Positions 1 to 10,460 of a DNA stretch of 64,000 bases are shown piece by piece. The notes under the pieces were generated by a model. It worked only from the letters and a program-made list of their open reading frames with translations. It made no database searches and was not told the origin of the DNA. The translations under genes and the position numbers were made by a program. Every line of letters begins with the position of its first letter. Positions within the stretch are counted from its first letter, which is position 1. Origin of the DNA: Papaver somniferum (taxonomy: Eukaryota > Streptophyta > Magnoliopsida > Ranunculales > Papaveraceae); assembly GCF_003573695.1 (NCBI RefSeq), contig NC_039359.1:156418210-156482209 (forward strand), given 5' to 3'.

Positions 1-1421
1 ATCAGTTCTTCAAAGCGAAATCTCTGAAGCTCGAGGCTAAGCTTCGTCACGAGAAAAGGAATTATCTGCGGCTGAGGTGGAAATAGAAGAACTGAAGAAA
101 AGCCTTAAGGAGAAAGAAAAGCTGGGTGAAGCAGAGGCCGGTCTTCGTTCAGAACTTGTTGCAGTGCGCGCTGAGTTAGAGCAAACTCGTAGCCAAGTTT
201 CCACTTTCACAGGTTTGGTTCTTTTCCCTCGCCGTATGTCGTCATTCTTTATTTTAGTTGTTCTGTCTGAGTCTCCCCACCCTATCTCCAGTGGGTGGCG
301 TCCCCGAGCTGATATGGCTTCGAAACGAAAGAGCTCGGCAAAAATCTCGTATTAGAGATTTGGTTGAGAAAATTAAGAGTGAAGCTAAGAAATGGGATGC
401 TCGGGCTGAGGTATGGCGCGCGCGGCATGTTCAGATGGTCGACATGCAAAATCTGTACAACCATGATCGTGCTTTATTTAATGGCACACTGCTGTGGACC
501 CGATAATCTGCGGGAAGCCCGTGAGCGTACTTCCTTGTTGGAATCTAGGATTCAGCTGGGAAGAAGAATTACAGACGGCTCGATCCATTCCTCTTTCAGG
601 GGTCCAGGATAATATGCTCTGTCTTGCCAGAGAAAGAGATGATGCTCGTGCTGAAGTCTACGCTCTCAGCAATGCTCTTTCCGCGTCCGTGCCGACGTAG
701 CTCGTCATGCTGAGTCTGAGAGGAATCTTGAAGTGTGCATGTACAGACTCAGCAAAGGGGTCTCAGAGATAAATAAAGAGGTCGACCACCTTCGTCATAT
801 GGACTCGATGAAGCAGGTAGAATTAGATGCCTGTCAATTTACTCTCACCAACCTTCAACTAGACTATAAGAAATTATCCGCGGAATATGACATCTTGATG
901 AAGCGCGAGATGCGGTTGTTAATGAGTATGAAGAGGCTTCGGCTTGTGTCGAAGGTATAATCCCATTTCATCGAGTGTGACCTTTTTTTTTCTACGCTAA
1001 CTCCGTGGTGTTGTCTTTTTCAGAGCTCGAGGGACGCCTTCGCGTCACAAATGAAAAACTTGAAAAGGCTCAATCTTCCTTAGCGCAGCAGGAAGAACAG
1101 ACCAATCACTTCAAGAATTTAGCAGCAACCCGCGAGGAGGCCGTTGGTGCTGCTTCTAGAGAAGTGAATCGGCTATCTTCGTTATTATCCCAAGCCCAAC
1201 AGCGGACAACAGTTATTAAGCACAAGGCTCGTTGTCAATTGGCTGAGGAGACGAACAAGATGCTGGAGAGGATAGAACTTGGCCTAAGGAGAACATGGTC
1301 TCGTGAAGAACTATCCTCGTCGTCCCGTTCCTTCTGCCTTGCCCAGCTCCTCGGGCCCTCTTCTGGTGGGAGCGTCCCATCAAGTCTTCGGAATAATCCT
1401 GCCGATGGGGCCGCCATCTAG
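1..1421 (+). pseudogene. Decayed coiled-coil extra ORF, antisense to the Tat retrotransposon pol
   Basis: The translation is rich in Glu, Lys, Ala and Leu with heptad-like spacing (for example IEELKKSLKEKEK and LEGRLRVTNEKLEKAQ), so a long coiled coil is likely. No enzymatic motif is visible. The reading passes through at least four frames, with a stop near base 38 and shifts near 505, 590 and 700-950. Two intron-like gaps with GT/AG borders fit the coding: 213-291 restores the frame into VPELIWLRNERARQ, and 955-1023 joins a frame reading ASACVE to ELEGRL. It runs off the left edge. It lies on the 3' side of pol and on the opposite strand. Extra ORFs, some antisense, are known between pol and the 3' LTR in Tat-lineage elements such as Grande; assigning this ORF to that class is inference. 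Confidence 0.6.
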
Positions 1422-2068
1422 GTAGAGACCGCAGCATTTGTAGGGTCCGCGGCAATTATCCTTTTTTGTAATCATGTAACAAGGATATTTTTTGCTGATA
1501 TCCTGTAAAAGGAATATTTTTTGATTGTGTATCCTTGAATTTGGCCTTTCACTTCTTGTAATCATCCTTTATGAAATGAATCCTCTTCTTGATATACCTG
1601 CAATGTTGTTTTTTTTTTTTTTAAGCATTTGTGAAAAAACAAAACAAAAGTTTTTAAGTGTTTGGTGCGATACTGAAGGAAGGTACCTTCGTGATCGTCT
1701 TGAGACCTGTCACCCCGCTGGCGAATCCTGGGCCAGAGGATTCCCAGACGGTGGGGGCCGGGGCAACGTTCTAGGATATGGGATTAAAATATTTACACAC
1801 CCATTCCGTCGACCCGTTGCCTTAAGATTGGTTGGGTATCTCTTTCTGCTGGGTGCCTTCCCCCTGGTCCTACACTTATGGACACTGATGGGGGAGCCCT
1901 GAGAGATTGTAGATTAACTACTTTCCCCAATATTGTGGTAGATTCCACTGACTTGATAATTTGAAAGCTTGTTTGATTGATAAGTTGAGGCCTGCAATTC
2001 CTCTTCCAGAGATAGAAACATGTGGAGCGGTCAGGCTCCCTTCTTCTTCTGGTACACTCCAAGCAGAT
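1422..2068. other. Non-coding spacer inside the Tat element
   Basis: This is the stretch between the end of the antisense coiled-coil ORF and the 3' end of pol. It has a T-rich run near 1609-1622 and a GC-rich patch near 1710-1765. I see no supported gene; the ORFs here are short and unlike any family I know. Confidence 0.4.
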
Positions 2069-2704
2069 TCAAATCTGCGTTGCTCTATGGGAAGTATGGT
2101 TTGAGCCATTAGCATTCCAAGGATGCCGGAGGACCTCGCCTTTTAGATTACGAAGGTAGTAGGAACCGTTACCCGCAACGTCGTGTATCATAAAAGGTCC
2201 TCCCCATGTAGGTGCTAACTTTCCCCATTTCTTTTCTTGCTGATACCGTGGGATTGTTCTCAACACATACTGTCCCTCTACAAAATTCCGTAGCTTTACC
2301 TTTTTGTTGTACTCCCTTGCTAGTCTTCGTTGATAATTTTCCATCTTTTGCAATGCTACTTCCCTTCTTCCTTCCAAGTCGTCCAACCTTTCTAACATCA
2401 TATCTGTTGTGAGGTTTTTCTCCCAAGCTTCGGTCTTCGTGGTTGGCATGAGGATTTCCGTAGGTATGACTGCTTCAGCTCCATAAGTTAGAAGAAACGG
2501 GGATTCCCCGGTGGCGGATCTTCGTGTTGTCCTGTATGCCCATAACACATTGTGCAGTTGTTCGCACCATCTTCCCTTATGCTCGTCTAATTGTTTTTTG
2601 AGTATAAGGGCGAGGGTCTTGTTGGTAGCTTCCGCTTGTCCGTTGCTTTGAGGGTATATGGGGGTGGACTTGTTCTTTCTTATTTTGAAAGTATCGAAGA
2701 GCAT
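2069..2704 (-). pseudogene. Ty3/gypsy (Tat) integrase, C-terminal half
   Basis: This open stretch of about 211 codons continues the integrase core. It begins just after an in-frame stop that separates it from the upstream SDNGKQ segment. Near residue 20 it carries YPQSNGQAEATNKTL, which holds the last catalytic Glu of the DDE triad. WAYRTTRRSATGESPF and LTYGAEAVIPTE follow, which are standard for plant gypsy integrases, and a GPF segment close to the end belongs to the C-terminal DNA-binding part. No chromodomain is visible, as expected for Tat elements. The stop at 2705-2707 means the polyprotein is not intact. It lies on the same strand as the RNase H and RT segments at higher coordinates. 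Confidence 0.9.
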
Positions 2705-2706
2705 GT

Positions 2707-3987
2707 CTATATTTTTCCCTGTAATTGCTTGCCGTTATCAGATACAATTTCAGCAGGTATACCAAATCTGCAAATGATGTTCTGGAATATGAAAGTGAAC
2801 ACATCCGCGTCTCTGATCCTGGCCAAGGCCTTAGCCTCCACCCATTTACTGAAGTAGTCCGTGGCTACTATCAAAAATCGTCTCTTCCCTGATCCTTCGA
2901 TGAAAGGCCCGACGATGTCTACGCCCCATTTTGCAAATGGCCACGGGCTATCGACGGAGTTTAACATTGTTGCCGGCGCGTGGATCTTTTTTGCGAAGCG
3001 CTGACATTCTTCACATCGTCGGGACATCCTCGCGGCATCTTGTATCATTGTCGGCCAGTAATATCCTTGCGTTTTTGCTTTGTCAGCTAGTGATCTCATG
3101 CCGCTATGATTCCCCGCGTCACCATAATGGATATCATTTAGAATTCGATGCCCCTCTTTCCGGGACAAGCAGTAGTAATGGTCCAAGGAAGGATTTCTAT
3201 ACAGGACCCCATCCCGAAGATCATATCTTCCCACTTTGGAGAGTATCTTCCTAGCTTGTTTCTGATCCGCAGGTAAGCTTCCTTTTTCGAGAAAGGCATG
3301 TATTGTCACCCTCCAGTCATCTTCGTTGCTGAAGTCTTCGTCTTGATTTGCTCTTGACAGGATATCCTCTTCGTCAAAGTCATTATGGATGTCTTCTCCT
3401 ACCTGGTCTTCGATATTTTCTTCCACATCTTGATTGGTAGCGAAGGAGAATTGAGATGCAATCGAAGGCTCGTATACCCTTGCTATTTTAATAGCTTCGG
3501 CATTTTTATCCCTCAGCATGGATGATATATATGCTAGGGCATCCGCGTGCCTGAGGTCCCTTCTGCATAAGTGCCGGAACTTAATGTTCGGGATTTGTGA
3601 TGCCAATGTTTGGACCAAGGCCATGTAAGCTGAAAGGGTGTCATCGTACACATTATACTCGAGCCCTATTTGCCGTATGACAAGCTGCGAATCACTTGTC
3701 AGCCTTACATCGGTTACCCCCATCTCTATTATTATACGTAGGGCATGTACGACAGCTTCGTATTCAACAATGTTGTTGGTATGCTCTTTGAATTCCAATC
3801 TAAGTGCCTGTATAATCCTTTCTCCAGTTGGGGTGATAATGACAATGCCTATTCCTGCTCCTTCCTTATTTTTAGATCCGTCGACAAGACTTCCCATTGT
3901 CTTGACTCGCAGGTTCGAGGATATCCATTGGATCCTTGATTTCTTCCTCGGCTTCTGGTATTCCCTTAATCTCTTCGTCGTTGTCAA
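2707..3987 (-). pseudogene. Ty3/gypsy (Tat) second RNase H and integrase N-terminal half
   Basis: The first third reads as a type I RNase H of the archaeal-like kind: GSLVDGSKNKEGAGIG with the first Asp, NIVEYEAVVHAL with the Glu, LTSDSQLVIRQ with the next Asp, and a downstream RHADALAYISS. The integrase follows: an HHCC zinc finger ending CEECQRFAK, then WGVDIVGPF and VATDYFSKWVEAKAL of the catalytic core, ending at SDNGKQ before a stop. A second RNase H between the usual one and integrase marks the Tat clade (Ogre, Retand, Grande). Frame changes separate this piece from the RT piece, so the polyprotein is dead. Confidence 0.92.
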
Positions 3988-4950
3988 GGGGGAGGTCTGC
4001 TAAGAAATCTGCCAGAACTTGGGACTTCTGAGAATGTTGAATTTCATGAATGATGTTGAATTGGTCCAGATGGGTGTTCCATTTGGCTATTCGGCCCACT
4101 TTTCCCGTGCTTTTGAGGACTGCTTCCAATGGTGCTTTGCATGGTACCCTGACGAGGTGAGTTAGGAAGTAGGTTCTCAGTTTTTGGGTAGCCCATACAA
4201 GTGCGAGGATGAGTTGTTCAATCTTAGTATAATTTCTTTCCGCAGAATTGAGTGTCTTGCTGACGTAATAGATAGGTTGTTCTACCTTTGTATTGGTTTT
4301 GACTAATACCGCGCTGACTGCGTCCTCCGTTGCTGCTATGTACAGTGCCAAAACCTCATCAGGGTCTGGCTTCTGCAGGATCGGTATTGAGGCTAGATGT
4401 TCTTTGATTTTTTGGAATGCTTCCTCGCATTCAGCGGTCCATTCGAACCTGCTCCCTTTTTTGAGAAGAAATGTTTGCATTTGTCCGAGGACCGTGCAAT
4501 AAATCTGCCCAACGCTGCTATAGACCCATTGAGCTTCTGCACTTCCTTTAGATTCTTTGGGGACGACATCTCTACTATGGCTTGAATCTTTGCTGGGTCT
4601 ACCTCGATGCCCCTTTTTGTCACCAGATACCCGAGGAACTTCCCCGAGGTGACACCGAAAGTACATTTCTTCGGATTTACTTTCATGTGATGCTGTCTCA
4701 TTGCTTCGAAGATATTTCTCAGGTCCTGGTGGTGATTTTTACGCAGCTTGCTTTTGACGAGCATGTCGTCCACGTAGACTTCTAGGGTTCCTCCAATCCA
4801 TGGCTTGAAGATAGCATCGACCATCCTTTGGTATGTTGCCCCTGCGTTTCGAAGTCCGAAAGGCATTCTGGTATAGCAATAAAGGCCATGTGGGGTATAA
4901 AACGCTGTGTGTGGCTGATCTTTTTCTGCCAGGGCTACTTGTGAGCACAC
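3872..4950 (-). pseudogene. Ty3/gypsy (Tat) reverse transcriptase and first RNase H, truncated at the N-terminus
   Basis: Reading from 4950 downward, the protein shows TAFYTPHGLYCYTRMPFGLR, then the catalytic VYVDDMLVKS, CTFGVTSGKFLGYLV and the connection region. A frame change near 4450-4660 leads into EEAFQKIKEHL and the first RNase H (ALYIAATEDAVSAVLV, YYVSKTLNSAERNYTKIEQ). Only the palm and later parts of RT remain; fingers, protease and gag are missing. Homology stops at about 4945, where sequence that looks like the element's own LTR begins. Known function is reverse transcription of the element RNA in cytoplasmic particles; this copy cannot encode a whole enzyme. Confidence 0.93.
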
Positions 4951-5862
4951 AAACCTGCGAGGGGGTCCGAGCGCTCACAATCAATCATTATCATCTAAAG
5001 AGATTGTGATGATGATATCCTGGTGTTGATTCATTGGCTCAAAACCTTCGGGTTTATCATGGCCTCATCTAACAACTCCATGCGAGGCGTTTGCGCATGG
5101 GATATAAGTATTAAGGAAAACAAAACGTATAAGTAAACATCCATGGAGCTAAATAAATGTAAAGTGCTGAAATATAAATAAGACCAAGGTTTACGTGGTT
5201 CAGCACTAAGGCCTACATCCACGGGGTTTGTTGTTTTACTATGTTCTTCACGGTTACATGAATAGTCGAATGACTTTTGGATTTACATGTTTCTCTCTTC
5301 TAAGTGATTAACTTACCCTTGCAATCTCTCTCTCTCTCTCCTTCTCTCCCTGATTTTTCCGATCCCCCTTCCTCTTGGTGGAGATTGGGTATTTATAAGG
5401 TTAGAACGTGGGACCCATCTCTGAAGACCGTTGGAACCTTATCTTCTTGTGTCCTTGCGTCCATCCCGCGGAGGTCTGCGTTTGCCCCTTGATCCCGCAG
5501 AATCATCCTCGCTCGTTCCACAGGTTGGTCGACACGTACACTGCTCAGAGTGTTTAATGCGGGTAGTTGAGGGGTCTGCTCGTGTCAGAAAAGTGTCTTC
5601 TGCCCCTGTCAGTCCGTGTCAGCTAACTTTCTCTCCACCGTTGATCTTAGCTTCTCTTTTGGGGATGAGATAAAGTAACTCCTCGGGGTTTATTTGGTGT
5701 TTCGTGACGCATCATGTTTTGATGTTTTCGCCTGCATGCTTTCCACGTATCTTTTTATATACACGTGTCTGATAGTGAGATATATGTGTACACACTTTTT
5801 GTGGATACTACTTACTATCCTAAGAGTTTCATCATCCTAGGCGGAGTTGCAGCCAGGGATCC
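4951..5862 (-). repeat. Probable 5' LTR of the Tat element (boundaries approximate)
   Basis: Read on the minus strand this stretch looks like a plant LTR. It has a TATA box (plus 5389-5400, minus CCTTATAAATACCC), then a GA-rich leader (plus 5325-5345 is a TC repeat), then text around plus 5185-5225 that includes CCACGTAAACCTTGG, common near LTR 3' ends. A TG start is possible at 5862 (minus TGCCTTAGGGATCCC). The low-coordinate end joins RT sequence at about 4945 without a recognisable primer site, gag or protease. The matching 3' LTR would be left of the window. Confidence 0.6.
5389..5400 (-). promoter_or_regulatory. TATA box of the Tat-type LTR
   Basis: The minus strand reads CCTTATAAATACCC here, followed within about 50-80 bases by a GA-rich leader. 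That is the usual layout at the U3/R border of plant gypsy LTRs. It supports the minus-strand orientation shared with pol. Confidence 0.55.
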
Positions 5863-5884
5863 CTAAGGCACTACTAGTTATAAT

Positions 5885-6280
5885 GTGATCAACGGAACCA
5901 TTTATGATAATGACGTTGACAACGGTAATAATGCACCGTCGCAAGATCTACCACCACCAATGTCTATACCCGCACCATCTACAGTTGTACCGGAACTACC
6001 ACCACCTACGTCTGCATCCACACCATCAAAAGTTGTTCCAGTTTATGGGGTAGGTATGGTTATCCTAGACAGATTTTAGAATTTGGACATGGTGATTCTG
6101 CAGAGTCAGCATCAGAATCAGCTCAACTGGTTTCACCAGCGCCATCCCCGGATTCCAACTGGAAGCCGGGAGATATCACAGAAGCACCGGAATCAACGTC
6201 CGGAGTTATCTTTCTTGTAATTGTAGCAATATTTATAGTCTTATTGGTCATCGCTGTTATTTTATTCGGAAGCATGTAGA
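5885..6280 (+). pseudogene. Fragment of an unrecognised protein with a Pro/Ser-rich stretch and a C-terminal membrane segment
   Basis: From about 5885 one frame reads a Pro-rich, low-complexity segment (DLPPPMSIPAPSTVVPELPP). Near 6035-6060 the sensible reading moves to another frame: GDSAESASESAQLVSPAPSP, then EAPESTSGVIFLVIVAIF and a hydrophobic run to ILFGSM and a TAG at 6278-6280. The end therefore looks like a single-pass membrane anchor with a very short tail. A small unspliced intron or a frameshift could explain the switch. There is no ATG at the start of the open stretch and no upstream exon that I can find, so it is probably a gene fragment. I do not recognise the family. Confidence 0.35.
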
Positions 6281-6950
6281 CTGTGTTAGACCCTCGAAGT
6301 TGGGCACCAGAATGAATGATCAGTTCGAGATAGCAAATTAGCAATCAAGCAACTGACCCCAAAAGTAACTATATGAAGCTAATAACTGTTAGTATCAGTA
6401 CATATTAGAACTCTCCAAACTCTATATTTTTCAGTACTGATTTGGAATTTTTTTCAGCCCCAAGAGGCGCCACCAAAGTATATCAAGTCAAGAAAAAAGA
6501 AGAAAAAAGAAGCAGCTAACGGACCAATCATAACAACGTGGATGGCCACAATCTTAATATCTACTTATGCTAACGTTAGACTCTCTTCTTCCCACAAAAA
6601 TTGGTTTTTTTATCTTTCTAAGATTTGTAAGAAAGAGCAATGAGTTCTGTATTTTAAGCTCTCGTCTTCTTTTTTTGAGAAATTTACAATCCCCTGCAAA
6701 AAAAATAATGAAACTCACTGGTGGAAACTTTGTTGGTGTAGACCACATCTAAGATTCTAACTTCCTCGAAGTAACTCGTATTTGAATTGGCCAAGGTTTC
6801 CACTCATCTCCATCGAACAGCTAATTGGGAGTCTAGTAGACAGTTGTCCGAAAGATCCCATGGGGACTCCATGTAAGCTGGAAAACCATCTTTGTCTTGT
6901 GTTATGGAGTTTATTAGCAGATTAAAAAAGAAGAATAACACATTAGGTAA
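6281..6950. other. Gene-free stretch
   Basis: AT-rich sequence between the Pro-rich fragment and the first recognisable copia remnant. I see no coding or structural feature that I can support. Confidence 0.4.
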
Positions 6951-7173
6951 ACTTGGAAGAAGATAACAGTAAGCAAAATATGCATCGTTAGTCCAATTCT
7001 ACCATGTTAATTATGAAAAACTCATGTATATGGAGAGGTTTAAGACGCGAGTCACTCTAATCACCTGGTACTTAAAAAATTTAACACTATGCAGAGGTTC
7101 AAGTCGAAAGGCACCTTTGCAGATGCACAACTATACAACAGTTGCTCAATGTTTTGAAATATAAGCGGGGGAT
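6951..7173 (+). repeat. Copia-array 3' untranslated remnant ending in a polypurine tract
   Basis: This stretch matches the 3' ends of the internal regions at 10243-10460, 12480-12615 and 22150-22287 (shared words AAGACGCGAGTCACTCTA and CTCAATGTTTTGAAATATAA). It ends in AAGCGGGGGAT, the polypurine tract that directly precedes the TGTTGGGG start of the LTR. It is the tail of a further array unit whose RT part has been lost. Confidence 0.75.
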
Positions 7174-8337
7174 TGTTGGGGTATATTTAAAAACATAATT
7201 TTATAATATTATACCAAATTTAGAGAGATAGTGTGGGGATATTATTTTGGGCTCCCACACTATAGACTTGGGTTCAAGTCTCACCCAATGTAGTCAATAT
7301 CGGCCGTATCGGCCGATATATCGGGGATATTTCGGATATCGGCCCATAACGATACGATAAGAAGGATATCGGGGATACGATATTCGTCCGATAATATCGA
7401 CCGTATCGGTCGAATATCGGCCGTATCGGTCGATACGAAATTTTCGTACATTTCCCGATATGAGACGGTATTGGTCGTTTTCTATAAAGTTTAAGGGTAA
7501 TTTTGGCAAAGAAAGTCTTCCAGGTGGTAGTAGAGGTGCATGTAGCTCTCGAAGCAAGTTACTAAAGTTACTCTTTTGTTTTTTTTGATAAAATTGATGT
7601 TATCTATTATATCTTATCCGAAAATGTGTGGAGAAAATGTTTAATATAAAATTATAGTCTCTAAATCTAGAACCGATATTATACCGATATTTCAACGATA
7701 ATATCCCCGATATAAAATCGTACCAGTGTATCGGTCCCGGCCGAGATGAACTGATATCCGATATTAACTTGGTCTCACCCCATGTATTCGACTAGGTATA
7801 TTTATATATCTATATGTCTATATGTATTTAATAAAATCCGGGAGAGCGGGGTCTTGGGAGGTCTGCTGATTCAGAAACTTATTTTTTATTGTTTTAACTC
7901 TTGATTTCCAAAACGGTTTTTCAACTTAATATTCCATAATTAATTCCATTAATATTTTGATAATTATAATTTTGTCGTTTTATGACTGTTGTGGAGGATT
8001 TTCAGTGGGCACTTGCTGCGAAATTATTTTCATTAAAACCCTATTGATTCCTTTTGAGTTATAAAAACAAAAGTTTTTGGAGAAGATGAATACATTATTT
8101 TTCATCTATTTTGAGTTCTAAGCAAGTGCAGTAAAAGAGTGATAGCTGGTTCGATTTCTCAAGGTGCAGAGAAATCGAACAAGAGAGTATCAATTGTTTT
8201 ATCCCATAGGGTTTTCGACAAGTTTTGACTGCTAGCACAATCAAGAGGCATAGTCGGGAAACACCTTAAAGATAGCGACCTAGTCTGCGACTCAGCTGTT
8301 TGAGATTCGTTTTGATTTTTGTGCATTGTTTCCCACA
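7174..8337 (+). repeat. Copia-array LTR, copy 1 (split by an insertion)
   Basis: The LTR starts TGTTGGGGTATA after the polypurine tract and ends ...TTTCCCACA, where the other copies end CCAACA, giving TG...CA inverted ends. It is interrupted at 7293-7771 by a CGATA-rich element; without that and one copy of its flanking direct repeat, the length is about 670 bp, matching the other three copies. It carries the hairpin arms AGTGTGG/CCCACACT and a GGTTCAAGTCTCAC word near its start. Confidence 0.85.
7293..7771. mobile_element. CGATA-rich palindromic element, class unknown
   Basis: A 479-bp insert inside LTR copy 1, absent from the other three copies. Its ends are dense in ATATCGGCCGATA-like palindromes, and the outer parts are loosely inverted (left CAATATCGG, right CCGATATTAAC). 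It is flanked by the imperfect 15-bp direct repeats GTCTCACCCAATGTA (7278-7292) and GTCTCACCCCATGTA (7772-7786). The inner third is AT-rich and non-coding. The long repeat does not clearly fit hAT (8 bp) or MULE (9-10 bp). Confidence 0.7.
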
Positions 8338-8689
8338 CAACCACGTATATAATTTGCGTGATTGTTTGCTTATATATAGATGATTTGATGATATTTGGTT
8401 CCAATTTATCTGTTGTCAATGAAACTAAAAGCATGCTTAGTTCGAATTTTGACATGAAAGATTTGGGTGAAGCTAGTGTAATCTTGGGAATCAAAATAAC
8501 TAGAACTAATAGTGGTATTTGTTTAGATCAATCTCACTACATTGAAAAAATTCAGAGGAAGTATGAATATTTTGATTGTAAACCTGTTTGTACTCCGGTT
8601 GATCCTAATGTGAAATTTTTTAAGAATACTGGAGAAAGTGTTAGACAATCTGAATATGCTAGTATAATTGGTAATCTGCATTATGCAAC
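8338..8689 (+). pseudogene. Copia reverse transcriptase fragment, array unit 1
   Basis: Directly after the LTR end the sequence reads ICVIVCLYIDDLMIFGSNL, the catalytic region of Ty1/copia RT (YIDD here, YVDD in the other units), then FDMKDLGEASVILGIKI and YFDCKPVCTPVDPN. The fingers and everything upstream (gag, protease, integrase) are missing, and the RT starts at the same point in every unit. It stops at SIIGNLHYAT, where a minus-strand LTR fragment begins. RNase H is absent from this unit. Confidence 0.88.
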
Positions 8690-10242
8690 TGGTAGGCTTG
8701 TAAACATACCTACGACTATGTCAAACTGCAAGTGCACAGCGTCTATAGTAGACAGGGAAAATACAGGTCGATCCCACGAAAGCAAGGTGGGTGTAGAGTC
8801 GATTTCGTAGTTTCACAATATTGTACAAATATAAAGTGCACACAGGTTGTTTTGTTGTGTCGATACGTCAAGATGATAATGAAGATTACAACAGTAAACT
8901 AAAAATGCAACAATAAAGATGTTAACACAGAGAATGGAGGCACTAGGATTATCGAATCCACCACTAATTCACACTATGTTATTCAACTAATTATACCACT
9001 CTTGTCCTTGTAAAAGATAAGGGAGATGTGTCAAGTCTACCACTTACCTAAGGTGTTTCACCAATGGATATATCAATCGCAACTAAAGTATCAATCCAGA
9101 GCACTAACTGTCTAATTAAGCACAACTAGTCAAGGGATTCATAACAATCTCTAAGGCATGAGCTGCAGCACTATCAACACAGGATTATCCTAACTACAAT
9201 GGATGCCTGACCTACACTGTGAGAGCAAAGTATTGAAGAACTAAGATTGAATCTATCCTAAAACATTTTAAAAATTCAAGAGTAGCACAAACAGCATAAG
9301 TAACATAGCAGAGAGTTAGGGTTTCATCAAAACCCTAGCAGAGTAATTTAGAACATGATTAAGATGACTAAAACGCAATTGAATTTAGATAACTAATTGG
9401 TCCAACTGAAATTGGATGATTTTTTACATAACAGTAGCTCTATTTATACACCAATTGCTTTTCAATCTCATGAATTTAAAAATTAGAGAACACCCACTTA
9501 CTCAAGTTGTGATTTCTGATAGACCCCTACTCTGATTCATCTCTGCAAGTCCTTGATTTGATGTTTTCTTTTTCCATTGAGATGAACCTAACTCTATCTC
9601 TCTCAATCATAGATCCTAGGGTTACTGTTTGAGAGAAGAAGCTATGATTGAGATAGAAAGAGACTAGGAGGTTGATTGATAGCATAGAGTGGCTGATAGG
9701 GTGGCTGTGCTTCAGAGTTGGTCGGAGATGGAAGTGATTGATGGAGGGTTGGTGAACTGATAGTTTGCATAGGGTATGGTGAGATGAAAATACGATAGGA
9801 AGGAGTGTTTGGTTGTTACTCGAATTTGGGGAAGGAAATAGCATGCTCGGGTGTGAGGCAGGAGTATCAACGTTGATGTACATTGTGGAGATGCCTTGGA
9901 TGCTCAGAAGCTAGGTCAAATCCGATGGCTCAAATTGGATTTGGGCTTGGGTTTCGTTTCTTCTCTCTTCTGGGCTCATGTCTTCTTCAAGGCTAAGAAT
10001 CTCAAGCCCACTTTTAGTTTTAGGTCTTGCAAACAACATTCTTCACTCACGGACGAGGTGCAGAAGATATTCTTCACTTGCCGATAATGTGCATAAATTA
10101 TTCTTCACTGCTTTCCAGCGGGAGCCTTTGTCGTCTCTCTTCCATTTTCACCATTTCTCTATTCTTTTGGCTTCGCAATTCATCCAAGCTTTATTTAGTA
10201 CCTAAAAACACCAAATTAATTAGTACAAGTATTTATTCTTGA
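8690..10242 (-). repeat. Diverged LTR fragment of the tRNA-Asp non-autonomous family
   Basis: Reverse-complemented, this stretch matches the layout of the 2.7-kb LTRs at 12727 and 17578. Near its 3' end it reads GGGATCGACCTGTA and GTGCACTTGCAGT before ending in CCTACCA (their end is CCCACCA). At its other end it reads AGGTACTAAATAAAGC against their AGGTAATAAATGAAG. It is about 1.55 kb, lacks the first ~100 bp of the LTR, and is much more diverged. It interrupts copia unit 1, where about 0.9 kb of copia sequence is also missing. No coding capacity. Confidence 0.65.
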
Positions 10243-10460
10243 AAACAAAGAAGATAACAGTAAGAAAAATATACATCGTTATTCCAATTCTAGCATGTTA
10301 TGAGAAACTCATGTATATGGAGAGGTTCAAGACGCGAGTCACTCTAGTCACCTGGTACTTCGAAAATTTAACACTATGCAGAGGTTCAAGTCAAAAGGCA
10401 CCTTTACAGATGCACAATTATATAACAGTTGCTCAATGTTTTGAAATATAAGTGGGGGAT
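10243..10460 (+). repeat. Copia-array 3' untranslated remnant with polypurine tract
   Basis: Resumes the copia unit after the minus-strand LTR fragment with GAAGATAACAGTAA, as at 6958. It ends in AAGTGGGGGAT directly before the next LTR. Confidence 0.75.
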
